From Pagrus major (lineage: Eukaryota > Chordata > Actinopteri > Spariformes > Sparidae), in NCBI RefSeq assembly GCF_040436345.1, contig NC_133223.1:8784847-8848846 (forward strand): a DNA stretch of 64,000 nt. The letters run 5' to 3'. The notes below the pieces were generated by a model. That model saw only the letters and a program-made list of their open reading frames with translations. It searched no databases and was not told where the DNA came from. Of this stretch, positions 24,501-33,420 are shown piece by piece (the first letter of the stretch is position 1; each line of letters opens with the position of its first letter). Position numbers and translations under genes: made by a program.

Positions 24501-27500
24501 ATAAGGAGGGGCAAGACAATTTGAAGAGGAAAATAGAAAAAAAAAAATAAGGTCATGTACAAGGATCTTATTTAATCATCCAATAAAAAATTGCCATTTT
24601 GGAAAATAGGTCTTTGGACTTTGGCAATAGTTTTCTTAGCTTTCGTGTTCAGTCATGGAGCAGTCAAAGGCATAATGAATTAAAACTAATATAAAACAAT
24701 GTTAAGTGAAACTTTATCTCATGTGTGCCTCATTTCCTGTAAACAAGGATATATAACTGATTAGCAACAGTCACTTCTGAAGTTTCAATGATGAGCTGCT
24801 TAATCTGGAGCTGCCACTGATATGGAAACTAGAAAAAGGGTTTAATTGGAAATTACCCAGACCAACTAAATATTCTCTTATTATTGGAAGGCTTGTTCAC
24901 AGAGTTGGTTGCGTGGCAGTTTACCTGATCTATGACCACAGTGTAACACTGTCTTTGCAATGCATCAACATCTTTTGTTGTTGATAGCCACAAATGTAGC
25001 TGTAAGCAAATGAGTGAGTAAACCATAGTTTATTTCCAGCTGATTTAATAGTTCTACTACTTTTCAGAGAAGGTTTATGTAAATCATTGTGATTTTGTAC
25101 CATAAATGATGTGCACATATGTAGGGTTTTTACACATTACATTTGCAGACTCCACATGTACTTTCCAGACACCTACATAGGAAATATCAGTGTCATATCA
25201 GTTCCTGTCTTGAAGATTAACAAAACTGAGTGACACCTACAGAGGGCACATTCTACCAAATTAAATATCTCCTATTATGTGCTGTGGGCTGGAAAATTAG
25301 CAGTGAGTGCTACCAATAGCCATGTTTACATTTGTTGTTAGGTGTTTTCTTAAATGTGAGTGAGACACGTGGTACAACGATGCACTGTGCTCACAGTACA
25401 CAGCCCCTGAGACTGTCGTTCAGCAGCTAACAGCACAAAGCACACAGCCCATGAGCCAAAGAGCCACTGCAGAAGCAACGGCCTTGTTTAGCAGCTAACA
25501 TTAGCACAAAGAACACAACCACAGCAGAGCAGTTACAGCTGGGCAGGGTAGCCTGACTGAGGTACATTCATGGGGCTATTTTGCTTGTGTTTATGTGATT
25601 GTGGCATTTAAAGGACCTATTTGTAAAGTGAGAAATCAAGAAAAGATGATGTTTGAGTCTCATTCCCAACTCATCAAAAAAAACGCTTTGGGATTGTAGG
25701 ACGGGTCAGCCGCCACCCCAAAGCATCATTTTTTTGACTTGTTGGGAATGAGACTCAAAAATCAACTTTCCTGCGAATAGGTCCTTAATAGAGTTGATTA
25801 TTTATGTATGTTTTAGACTTAAAAAGCTACAAGAGCTTGAGGAACGAAGCAACCAAGTCATTCACAAATCTCCCAGCTGTCTGTGTGGTCTTTCAGTGAA
25901 CATCCATGTGTTTTAGAGGAGCAGCTCTGGTGGATTGGGATTTTTTTGGTTGGATTCTCGTTGTCTTCTACAAACTTACCAAACCTAGCTTTAATGGAGG
26001 CATAAACATATCATCATCAAGTTAAAAACCGTTATGGTCACATCTCCATCATTCAGTACTTCTGTACTTCTGATCTGCCTGCCTGTTCCTCTTAGGACCT
26101 CCTACCTGGACTTCCTGTCTGTTTGTTCTGAGCACTGACCATTTTTAATTCGACCTGCTCAGTTTACATGTTCTGCATTTGAATCAGAACTGCTGGGTCT
26201 CTACTATAATACAATTTTAACAAAAGATTATCAGTTTACCAAAAAATGAATTTGATTAAAATTCAAATAATCCCATTTATTGTTTAAGGTTTGGAACCCA
26301 AAAAACATCATTGCTCTTCACTGCTATTCACATCACACGTTAGTGTAATCACAGGTGGCCTTACCTTCTCCCAGCTTAAATTTCCTTTGAACGTGTCACA
26401 TGTATTTTTGACATTATCTGGACAGTGGATTCGTTGGCTCCCGTGAGAGTTTACTTCGTCCAGGTAGAGTGTTTGGTCGATTTCATCCACGACCTCAATT
26501 TCTACATAATGGTTGGAGCAACTTCCCGATGAGTAATTACGTCTAGAAAAGAAACAAAATGTCTATGTGATTCAGATCAGGGGCCATATTAATAGATCAT
26601 CTGAAGGGAAAGACTGTTTGCAGAAGAAGAAAAGAGCAGAGATGAGTTTGGTCTTATATTTAATGATAGAAAAAGGGTAAATTATTTTCTAACTTAGGAT
26701 GCCAAAACGTTTCATAGAGATTAGTAAGTATTCTTACCGGGCATGGTAAAAGCCAGAGTCCTCAGCACTAAGATTTAAGATAAAAAGTGCACCACCATGG
26801 TAATGTACGTTCTTGCTCTCGTCATTGGAGATCTGGGAGTCATTTTTGTACCATGTGAACTCTTCATCAGGATAATAATTTTCAGTCAGATCGTAAGGCT
26901 TGATATAAAAGGCTTCACCTTCAATGAGTAAAAATGGTTCTGTGTCAGATTCCACACATGGGAGCTCGTCTGGTTCTGAAAATGAAGAAGGTGATAGTTA
27001 TTATGGTGATGATGATAAAAGTAAAAAGCACAATAATGTTATTTCCTGCATTTCGTAAATGCGTAGGTAGACAGATGCTGCATTTTACAGTTTTGAACCG
27101 CTGCATCACTGATGGAAAACAAAGGAGTCAAAGAGTTTTTAAAAAGTTTTAAGGGATCTGTAAGAAAGAATTTTAGTACAAACATTTTAAAATGAACCAA
27201 AATAATCAACACTTGTGTTGCAGAGATACCTACTGAAGTAAGCATGCTAACCAGCTAGCCCCGTCCTATCCCATAATGACACTTTGGACCACAAAGGGGA
27301 TAGTGAGTCACTGTATCATCCAGTCTGCCCTCAGTCCAACATGAAAGGACAAAGAAGTAACACTGCCCCGAGGGCGTATTCTAACCTCTTGTCAATCATG
27401 TTGAAGTTACTGTCCCCGCCATTAATGACAGGTAGTCAATGAATTGAACAGGAAACCTTCTCCCAGCAAGAAGCCACGTTCAAAGAAAAGAAGTGCCAGC

Positions 27501-29180
27501 AACAGAATCAAAACAAGAGTTAACATTGGCATTGCTTTACTACTCGAGTAAGCTCTTGGTGAGTAAAGGGATGAAGATTGATGCAGAACTTGGAACGCAT
27601 TTTCTAGATGTGTTAGTAACCAGGAACTAATGCTATTGTTGGCTATTTAGTTATGTTTAAATGCAGAAGTCTAGGTTTCTTTTCAATTATTTTTAACTAG
27701 AAGTAATGCAGTTACAGTTTGTTTCACCTAGTTAAGACAATAGAATTGTTTTTAATTGCATTTAAAAAGACAATAAAACAAAGGTAAAGTTGGCAAGTAG
27801 TTTACAAAAAGTTTAAAAAGTTTTTAGGATAAGGGTTAGGGTTAGGGTTAGGGTAACCCTTATAACCCTAATAAAGGTAACCCCCTATAATTAACCCTTA
27901 TAATTAGCACAATTAGCAAGTGTTTTTTTTTATGCAAATATTATTTAAATTATATGTTACAATGATATAGGCTCTTGAAGGGGACAACTCTGGTTTACCC
28001 TGAAAGTTTTGATCCCCCTGGCCCCGTGATTTCCACATATGGTCCCAGTTGTGTTTGGGATGGAGGGGCAGGGCAAGGTGTTAGGGTTACATGATGCTCC
28101 AAACAGAAGTTTTTCAGAGGCACACTTCAAACCGAGAGAGGGAGAACTTTCTATAATTTCAATGTCCTACAGTCCTTTTATTTATAACATGTAATCCCTA
28201 GCTTACTGATGTCTGGGTAGCTAACTAGCTAACGTTACATTATTATTGCTTAATTGTTTATGTCAGTCACACATTTTTGTTGATTGCAATGTTGCATCCC
28301 CCCCTCTGCTGGCATATGACGCCTGATATTCATCTCCAGCAGTGAAGTCGCTGCACTTGGTACTGCTCCTCTAATATCAGTGCAGACTGGCAGAGTAGGA
28401 GCACAGTCCTGTAATGTTAGCCCAGCAGCTATTTAATGAGGCGATTAAGCTCGTCTTAGTTTGTTAAGAGAGAGAAACTTGAATTCAGACAGTCTGCAGT
28501 TATATTGTTCTGTTTGGTAAGAAAAAATATTAACATTTTGTGAGTTTGTTGTGATGAACACACTATTTTACATCTCCCAGCTGAAACAACGGGGGCTATC
28601 AGACTATCACCTCTTGAGGTATGAAGTGATATCAGGAGACAGGACGGGCCGGGGCTAGCTGTTTAGCATGCTAACTTCAGTAAACATCTCTGCAACACAG
28701 AACAGAGACTTCTTTGACAGAACACAAACCCTGACTGGTTTCTTCTCACTCTGTTGATAATGTCAGTTAAGTTTCTGAATGTTTTAAACTAAAATGCTGG
28801 CCATATCTGACAAACTGCTCCTTTAAAACACTAACACAGACTGGATAAAATTCTTGACTGTCATCTTCTGGTCTTGTCTCTTCTATATTGTCATATACTC
28901 ACTAACCATAACCCTTCATTAATATGTTTCATGGTCATAGTTATCTCTTTTAAAGAGCCTTCCATCATACCGTATGTGCAGCTTCAGCTCTGTGAGTGGA
29001 TATAATGCATGTGTGGGTCGATGGGGATCGACTTCTCACATGATTATTGCCACATGAATAGACCCATTACAGCACTATTCTTATCCATCCATGCCATTTC
29101 ATTGTAATGTATATCCTACCCGAACATCCAGACGGAGTTATCAACGTGAAGATGAGGAAGAGAAGTCGGGGAGTGTCCAT
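6346..29180 (-). CDS. IL-1 receptor family gene A, IL1RL1/IL18R1-like (complete, 11 coding exons)
   Basis: Type I membrane cytokine receptor of the IL-1R family: signal peptide, three Ig domains, one transmembrane helix and a cytoplasmic TIR domain. Coding exons in transcription order: 29180-29120, 26975-26738, 26542-26365, 24475-24325, 15204-15139, 12936-12807, 11283-11135, 11022-10885, 7761-7597, 7273-7128, 6594-6346. They sum to 1,671 nt (556 aa plus stop) with matching phases at every junction. TIR box 1 reads MYDAYVVY, box 2 GRDDIPGED and box 3 FWKRVRF. The TIR and the cysteine-rich start of Ig3 (LNCTVFCGT) resemble IL1RL1, whereas Ig1 (EGEAFYIKP and no canonical cysteine pair) recalls IL18R1, so orthology is left open. 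It is the most downstream of three same-strand receptors. Its largest intron (15,205-24,324) hosts a Gypsy element. Family membership is near certain; the paralogue name is inference. Confidence 0.88.
7128..7273 (-). CDS. Gene A exon: TIR part 2
   Basis: The 146-nt exon (acceptor CACACAG, donor GTAGGA) encodes [20 protein letters not shown], the conserved SRRLxxIL strand, then a Gly/Ser-rich loop and [10 protein letters not shown]. It ends in phase 0. Confidence 0.88.
7597..7761 (-). CDS. Gene A exon: TIR part 1 (boxes 1 and 2)
   Basis: The 165-nt exon encodes MYDAYVVYQ (box 1), [19 protein letters not shown] and DIPGE (box 2/BB loop). The usual DGK before box 1 is DAS. The donor GTCGGA is weak, but phase 1 joins correctly to the next exon (E-D). 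Confidence 0.9.
7930..8230. repeat. Diverged repeat related to 34,430-34,560
   Basis: Shares TTTGGGATC, AGACTTGGATT and ATGAGCTGTATGGAG with the copy near 34.5 kb, in the same orientation. Both look like old copies of a fish interspersed repeat. Confidence 0.4.
8231..10884. other. Gene A intron, no coding features seen
   Basis: Intron between the first TIR exon and the membrane exon. The plus-strand frames here have no domain or splice context. Contains minor simple repeats only. Confidence 0.5.
10885..11022 (-). CDS. Gene A exon: transmembrane and juxtamembrane
   Basis: The 138-nt exon (acceptor TTTCCAG, donor GTAAGA) encodes a hydrophobic helix ([14 protein letters not shown]), then [14 protein letters not shown]. 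This corresponds to the conserved (F/W)xIDxxLxxR juxtamembrane motif of the IL1R family. Confidence 0.87.
11135..11283 (-). CDS. Gene A exon: second half of Ig3
   Basis: The 149-nt exon (acceptor TTATTAG, donor GTTAGT) encodes [18 protein letters not shown] and the F-strand cysteine in TELKCIGQG. It ends in KLKRR just before the membrane exon, in phase 1. Confidence 0.82.
12807..12936 (-). CDS. Gene A exon: first half of Ig3
   Basis: The 130-nt exon (acceptor CTACCAG, donor GTAAGC) encodes [15 protein letters not shown] and the core tryptophan in HARWEPVNG. The paired CxxxC near the B strand resembles IL1RL1 Ig3. Confidence 0.8.
12937..15138. other. Gene A intron with a perfect hairpin
   Basis: Intron between the linker and Ig3 exons. 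Its only notable structure is the inverted repeat at 14,643-14,677. No coding signal. Confidence 0.5.
14643..14677. repeat. Perfect inverted repeat (16-bp arms, 3-bp loop)
   Basis: TCATTATTTACAAACT, then GCT, then the exact reverse complement. It is AT-rich and capable of cruciform or hairpin formation. There is no T-run or gene end that would make it a terminator. Confidence 0.9.
15139..15204 (-). CDS. Gene A exon: Ig2-Ig3 linker
   Basis: The 66-nt exon between acceptor CCTACAG and donor GTAGGA encodes [18 protein letters not shown]. The pattern (R)xPxIxSPxxxxxEV is the IL1R-family linker before Ig3. Phase 1 on both sides is consistent with its neighbours. It lies only about 440 bp from the left LTR of the intronic Gypsy element. 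Confidence 0.75.
15643..15761 (+). repeat. Gypsy 5' LTR
   Basis: 119 bp, starts TGTAGCGG and ends CATTATACA. It matches the 3' LTR except at about five substitutions. Confidence 0.93.
15998..16093 (+). pseudogene. Gypsy gag, N-terminal remnant
   Basis: An ATG-started frame encodes about 32 residues ([20 protein letters not shown]), a typical Gypsy gag start. It is interrupted exactly where the hAT terminal sequence TAGGGATGTAACGG begins. Confidence 0.8.
16687..18340 (-). pseudogene. hAT transposase (ZBED-like), main exon, one frameshift
   Basis: The minus-strand frame runs from acceptor TTTTTCACAG (18,341) through [46 protein letters not shown] and [14 protein letters not shown], all hAT transposase signatures. 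It shifts frame at a run of seven G (17,051-17,057). It then continues in the hATC dimerisation domain ([27 protein letters not shown]) to a stop at 16,687. Apart from the homopolymer shift and missing N-terminus the domain is well preserved, which suggests a relatively young insertion. Confidence 0.88.
18825..18905 (-). pseudogene. hAT BED zinc-finger exon, truncated
   Basis: The minus strand encodes [20 protein letters not shown] and HPQQFSECK, the second half of a BED zinc finger (H-x3-5-H), with donor AAG|GTAAGT. The first two cysteines are missing because the element is cut off here by Gypsy gag sequence. Confidence 0.75.
18913..19220 (+). pseudogene. Gypsy gag, C-terminal remnant
   Basis: Resumes in gag with [20 protein letters not shown], then [13 protein letters not shown], followed by a stop-containing first zinc knuckle (C-G-stop-C...H...C). 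The gag middle is absent, so it was lost with the right end of the hAT. Confidence 0.75.
19221..19724 (+). pseudogene. Gypsy zinc knuckle and aspartic protease
   Basis: [14 protein letters not shown] is a CCHC zinc knuckle. [14 protein letters not shown] carries the retropepsin D-T-G active site. The frame ends in TAA where a Gypsy polyprotein would normally continue. Confidence 0.85.
19725..21333 (+). pseudogene. Gypsy reverse transcriptase and RNase H, broken
   Basis: RT motifs in order: [49 protein letters not shown] and [10 protein letters not shown] (the D-D pair intact, with alanine before it). RNase H has [12 protein letters not shown] and [13 protein letters not shown]. Stops occur near 19,800, 20,358 and 20,601. 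Frame shifts occur near 20,820 and 21,270. A roughly 27-bp imperfect tandem duplication (VLQKMQEG twice) lies at 20,305-20,357. Confidence 0.88.
21334..22331 (+). pseudogene. Gypsy integrase
   Basis: The zinc-binding region ([20 protein letters not shown]) is followed by the catalytic core, with D in [13 protein letters not shown] in [13 protein letters not shown] and E near [12 protein letters not shown] (the D,D35E arrangement). One TGA falls after IIDYFS at about 21,637. The C-terminus ([11 protein letters not shown]) ends at 22,331. Confidence 0.87.
22568..22686 (+). repeat. Gypsy 3' LTR
   Basis: 119 bp, starts TGTAGTGG and ends CATTATACA. It is preceded by a purine-rich tract and followed by target duplication ATAAC. 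Confidence 0.93.
22692..24324. other. Gene A intron, repeats only
   Basis: Between the Gypsy element and the Ig2 exon. Contains the purine-rich repeat listed separately at 23,560-24,030 and AT-rich intron. No exon seen. Confidence 0.5.
23560..24030. repeat. Unclassified interspersed repeat (A/purine-rich)
   Basis: Begins near TTGTGGCAAAAATAATGAGG and runs through a CA-rich text with many GACA/ACAC words (GACACATGAAGACACGGGAA). I recall similar text as a high-copy fish repeat, but cannot assign a class. Confidence 0.35.
24325..24475 (-). CDS. Gene A exon: second half of Ig2
   Basis: The 151-nt exon (acceptor CCGCAG, donor GTGAGG) contains the F-strand signature [11 protein letters not shown], a classic DxGxYxC Ig motif, then [13 protein letters not shown]. 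It ends in phase 1. Confidence 0.85.
25611..25786. mobile_element. MITE with terminal and subterminal inverted repeats
   Basis: The ends are AAGGACCTATTTG and its near reverse complement CGAATAGGTCCTT. A longer inner inverted pair (TTTGAGTCTCATTCCCAAC / GTTGGGAATGAGACTCAAA) lets nearly the whole 176 bp fold. A TTAA lies at each end, but the exact target duplication is ambiguous by one base. Confidence 0.75.
26365..26542 (-). CDS. Gene A exon: end of Ig1 and first half of Ig2
   Basis: The 178-nt exon is bounded by acceptor TTTCTAG and donor AAG|GTAAGG. It starts in phase 2 and ends in phase 0. It encodes NYSSGSC (end of Ig1), an acidic linker and the Ig2 B strand (RIHCPD), ending LSWEK. The WYKxC cysteine seen in many IL1R members is absent. 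Confidence 0.8.
26738..26975 (-). CDS. Gene A exon: Ig domain 1
   Basis: The 238-nt exon (acceptor TTTTCAG, donor GTAAGA) encodes most of Ig1, including the WYKNDS segment and [10 protein letters not shown]. The usual YxC of the F strand is YHA, and the B-strand cysteine position reads FYIKP, so the canonical intradomain disulfide is missing. Human IL18R1 Ig1 also lacks its F-strand cysteine (recalled, not compared here). Confidence 0.8.
27215..27270 (-). repeat. Short inverted copy of the repeat at 28.4-28.7 kb
   Basis: On the minus strand GGACGGGGCTAGCTGGTTAG and ATCTCTGCAACAC match 28,645-28,700. Confidence 0.6.
27832..27872 (+). repeat. Interstitial telomere-like repeat with inverted flank
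   Basis: About four TTAGGG units on the plus strand are followed directly by diverged CCCTTA/CCCTAA units, a head-to-head arrangement. It lies in gene A intron 2. Confidence 0.85.
28437..28722 (+). repeat. Dispersed repeat (copy near 28.5 kb)
   Basis: Shares several blocks in order with 40,352-40,685: GAGGCxxTTAAGCTC, AGAGAGAAACTTGAAT, AGCTGAAAC-ACGGG, and GCTAAC...CAGAG/CATAGACxTCTTTGAC. Origin unknown. Confidence 0.65.
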
Positions 29181-29183
29181 TTG
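29120..29183 (-). CDS. Gene A exon: start codon and signal peptide
   Basis: Acceptor TTTCAG precedes CAAATG, so only three UTR bases precede the ATG (29178-29180). The encoded peptide [18 protein letters not shown] has a hydrophobic core typical of a cleaved signal peptide. It ends in phase 1 at donor GTAGGA and joins the Ig1 exon to give EPDELPC. Confidence 0.8.
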
Positions 29184-30686
29184 CTGAAAGAGTTATATTC
29201 ACAAATAGAGAGTACACTTGAGAGAGAGTACATTCAGTGTTACACCACTTTGTTTTTCTTCTTGACAGATAATTAATGTGGTATGCAGTGTTAACTGTCT
29301 TATTCATGCACTGTCAGTCCTCTAGGAACCATCAACCACAACGTTGCTTCCTGAAACTGCCTCTGCACGCCCTCACCATCACAAACACAGTACGATCATG
29401 ATTTTTTTTTAAAATTTCTCATGAAAAGCCACAAGGCGGATGTAAGATGATTCAATCATTACATATTACGTAAGAAAGGACATCATGCTGCAGTCTTTTA
29501 GGACAGGATGTGAGATCGATCTTTTAGATGGCTTTCTTTTTGAAGTCTTTTGCTTACTTATGCTTCTTAAGTATTTTGCCATGGTTCATATATAAAAATG
29601 GAAACTGGCAGGAGATTAGGAGATGGATTTAGAGATGACATGCACTTGAATCTAGGATGTCTTAGTTACATGGAATATGTCAACATGTTCGTGGGGTGAT
29701 AATATCATAACATCTTATGGTGAATATTGACAGGTATCATGAAGACAGAGAGGCGTTAGCAATTTGTTTGAGCCAATCTACAGTACGTATATTTAGTCAT
29801 TTGCTTTGCTGTGAGTGAATCAAATGGGTTAAAACTATTCTGACAGGTATAACCTCAAAAAATACACTAAGATGACCTCAAGTCAGGTCTTTTCAAAGGT
29901 TGTAGCTTTACGTTGAAATGTATTATGTGCTACGTCCAAACTTCTAGTAGATCAGTACAGCTTCATCAAAACGTCAACGAAGACCAAGACCAAGTCACTC
30001 CAAAAGCTCCCCTCTGTCAGTCTGTGTGTCCAGTTGGACAACGACGGCAGTATTTAGTTCTTGTGTTTCACAATAAGTACAACAATATTTTTGGTTCAGT
30101 CTTATTTCATCTTGTTTCACACTTGACGACTATCAAATTGTACTTTATAAAAGAGTAGGTAGGTGCAGATAACGTGGTTAACAGTGTATCAAATTTAATA
30201 TATACTCTAGTCAATTCGCAGTGACAAACATGCAACAGCGTTTGCACAAGCATGCGGTGGATACAGTAAGTTCCTCCTCTGATATGACTGGAAAACCCCT
30301 GGTTAAATTAAACATTCAAACATGCACGGAATGAACACCCCTAACCCTTGAACATAACTTTGAAGAATCCTTAATATAAAGGGTCATCATCTAAAGTTAT
30401 AAATTGAATAATAAAGGTATGTGTGATATTTTTTGGGTTTAGAAGTCTTACATTATTTGACAGTCATAATCTAAAATCATAAACATACTAAAAACAATTG
30501 TTTTATATCTTTTTGGCCAGCCTTCATGTACATCAGTAAGTTATCTTTTGCCGTCAGTGTTTTGTCACTCAGGCACTTAGTTACCTGGCAGTATACTCAT
30601 CAAAATGTAAAAAAAAAAAAAAAAAGTGGTAGTATTAAAAGTTTTTCAGTCTAATACGAGCACTAATTCAAAAAACGCTCGCTTAC

Positions 30687-30728
30687 CTCATAAAAGTGTG
30701 CACTGCCAGCTGGAGTGGATTCAGTCAG
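30687..30728 (-). other. Gene A 5' UTR exon 1 (predicted)
   Basis: On the minus strand a TATAAA box (30755-30760) is followed about 27 nt downstream by an assumed transcription start near 30,728. A consensus donor, GAG|GTAAGC, has its last exon base at 30,687. It would join the acceptor TTTCAG just before CAAATG at 29,183, giving a non-coding first exon as is common in IL1R-family genes. The start site is estimated from TATA spacing only. Confidence 0.45.
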
Positions 30729-30754
30729 ACTGTCTGTTGTCTCCTCTGCACAGG

Positions 30755-30760
30755 TTTATA
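30755..30760 (-). promoter_or_regulatory. TATA box of receptor gene A
   Basis: The minus strand reads GATATAAACC, a good TATA box. It sits about 70 nt upstream of the predicted exon 1 donor. A CA repeat and two to three CCCTAA units lie roughly 70-125 bp further upstream. Confidence 0.4.
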
Positions 30761-30831
30761 TCTCTGCGATCGCTGAGTTCAGAGTGGGTGAGTGGCATCA
30801 GTTAAACATGAAGACAAGAGAGAGGAAATCA

Positions 30832-30832
<1 letters not shown>

Positions 30833-30869
<37 letters not shown>

Positions 30870-30880
30870 AACCCTAACCC
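30833..30880 (+). repeat. (CA)n joined to CCCTAA units
   Basis: A CA microsatellite (about 17 units) runs into CCCTAACCCTAACCC, just upstream of the gene A promoter. Confidence 0.9.
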
Positions 30881-31069
30881 AGACAATCATATAATCATAC
30901 ATCAATCATGAAGACACCCACACGCTCTCCGTTCCTCCTCCCATTTTCTTGACTTTCCTTTCCAAATTTTTTTTTCTTTTTTTTTTTTTTACTGAAACCT
31001 GCCAGAAAAAGAAAAGAGACAAATAATACAGCAGTCAAATGCTCAAAGCAATATATGAAATGGTGTGGA

Positions 31070-31345
31070 TTATTTTGGTAACACTTAATAATAACCATCA
31101 TTAATTAATAGTAGATGCATAGTTAATTAAAGTGTACTTAAGTTATTTCACTGTTAAAAACAATGGAATACTTAATAAACCATTTGTTAAGCAATTGTTA
31201 AGGTTTATAAACATCAGTTGTAACTTTTCAACGTCTGTCCAAATAATGTTTATAAATGGTTTATAAAGCATTTCATTGTTAACAGCAAAATATTTTTATT
31301 TGATAAAGTTTAATTAACTATAAATCTACCAATTATTAATGACAG
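31070..31345. mobile_element. AT-rich MITE-like repeat
   Basis: Begins TATTTTGGTAACACTTAATA, a start typical of a widespread vertebrate MITE class. It continues with TTAATTAA-rich text and has no coding capacity. The right end is unclear. Confidence 0.35.
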
Positions 31346-32557
31346 TTAGTCACAGTGACAGTTAGTTATTTTGAACCAAAATGTGTGCTCTTCTCTCATT
31401 ATTAGCACACGACTGTGTAGGATAGGCTACATGAACAATTAGACTTTGGGTAGTTCATGATGATGGAATATATCAGATAGTTAACATGAGAAAATAATAA
31501 ATAAAGAAAGAAAAAACCTGTGAAACAAGACTTGATCAACAGTGCAGTGCTAATTTTGTTGTGCGTACGTTTTCAATCTAGTATTATAGATTATATTGAC
31601 TTGTTTCCATGGAAATAAAGGTGGTGATGACTAGGATTTAGGCTGATTCCCACATAAACAAAAGTTACTCAATATGCTGAAATCTGTGTGTGTTCCCTGG
31701 ATATGAGTCAGAGGAATAATGCACTCACAATATTATCTTTGTTTGTCAAGGCCCACCTGCTCATTAGGTACCAGCAAATTCCCCTAATCCTTCCTGATCA
31801 GGGGCCAACAACAACAGACCAGGTTACTGTGGAATCTCGCCGGATGTTGCTTCAAACAGCTTCATGCTCTTTTCCTGAAATATTAATCCATGGGATTCCT
31901 TGTAACTTGAGACTTTTGACATAGCACTAATGGATTCATGAACCCCACTAAGTAAGAACATACAGTGGGCTTCTGTACAGTAAGTGCTTTCCCATAAAAG
32001 GACCTCTGGATGACTGTACCTGTTTAGTGAAGCTAATTTTCTGTCAGATCAGGCTCAGAATAAAAGGGAATCATTAACACAACCCCTGTCTGTTTGCTGT
32101 GGAAGCCATGTTTAGTTTAGTCATGTTTTGCTCACTAACTACTTTCTGGAGAATTTCAACTCACACTTCATGTAAACAGGTGTTTTCTTGCAACACTTAT
32201 TGAGTGTATTTCCACAGTTCCATATATTTTACAGCGGAGTCACAGGGCAAATGTTCATCACTCACTTTAAAACTGAATGTATCAGTGACGGGGGCTGCAG
32301 CCCTGGAAAATCTGAGCATGAAGTTCCCAGATCATCAGTGATAGATGTTTCTGTGTTGCAGTGACTGTGAAATTTTAGTTAACTATTGTCAGATAACAGT
32401 TAGGTGTGTCACTGGTTGTATTACACAAGCCATCCAGTCAAGAGACTTTATAGTATATGGCAATCTATCATTTTGGATAAGAAAAAACTGTGGTTACTGT
32501 GGTTAAAAAGTGTGGTTACTCAAACATCTTTCTCAGATATTGTAGTGTAATATAACC

Positions 32558-32642
32558 ATATAATCATAAATAAGTAGTTAGTGGTAACATATAATCATAA
32601 ATAAGTAGTTAGTGGTAACATATAATCATAAATAAGTAGTTA
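32558..32642 (+). repeat. 31-bp tandem repeat, about 2.7 copies
   Basis: The unit ATAATCATAAATAAGTAG... restarts at 32,560, 32,591 and 32,622, with near identity. Confidence 0.9.
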
Positions 32643-32869
32643 GGTTATAACAACTGGCAACAAGTACTGAAATATTAAAGAATCTAACCAAAATGGGAAT
32701 GAATCATAAATGAATGCTTAAAACATGTATTGCTCTGCACTAGTTGATTGAACAGGCACCTATTGTTTGAAGTGATGTTTAAACTACTGAATTGTGTTAC
32801 TTTGGAGTGAAATATAACCACAAATGAAAGAGTGAAGTCATGTAATATTATTGTTTTTCAGTCTGTAGG

Positions 32870-33420
32870 GCAGATCATGGAGGAGAGAAGGAGTTGCTCT
32901 GCTTACAGAGAAGCCAAGATCAAACATGTAGATAAGGAGTCAGTGCAGCTGCCAGCCCTGCCTTTCCAGCTCCGCCTTGCCCGGCCTCCAAGATTTGAAG
33001 TTGCCACCATGGTAGAGCAGAAAAGGATGAGCAGAGAATATTGTAGAGAGGTCATATGACGGGCAAGAGTCGATAGGGGAGGGGGCACGTGTTTTAATGC
33101 TGAGTAGAGAATATCGTAGAGCGGTCACAAGACGGGCACAAGCAGAAAGGGGAGGGGGCACGTGTTTTTGCCACGAGAAGGAAAGTACCCAAGTCAGCAA
33201 AATTTGGATGTAAACAAAAGAACGAGCTAGGATTGGACAAACCTTGGGGCCCAGCCCCCAAATTAGTGAATATAAGGAGTATGTTTTGTATTGAGAAGTT
33301 GGGTCTTATCAGATGAACTTTTGTCTGTATGAGCTTTAATTGTCGACAATTAAACATTACTGTGATGTAAACATAGTGTATACACGGCACATGTGAAGAT
33401 CATAAGATAGCAGTCTTATT
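32870..33420 (+). repeat. Possible solo LTR with duplicated enhancer-like unit
   Basis: Two direct copies about 76 bp apart (33,028-33,095 and 33,104-33,171) each end in GGGGAGGGGGCACGTGTTTT with an E-box CACGTG. About 100 bp further on comes a TATA-like GAATATAAGGAG, and then AATTAAA. This layout recalls an LTR U3 with repeated enhancers, but no TG...CA ends or target duplication were proven and no internal genes are present. Confidence 0.3.

Noticed and set aside
27215-28722. Inverted repeat pair as termini of one 1.5-kb element
   Set aside because: Only about 55-60 bp match in inverted orientation and the outer sequence does not pair, so they look like independent copies of one repeat.
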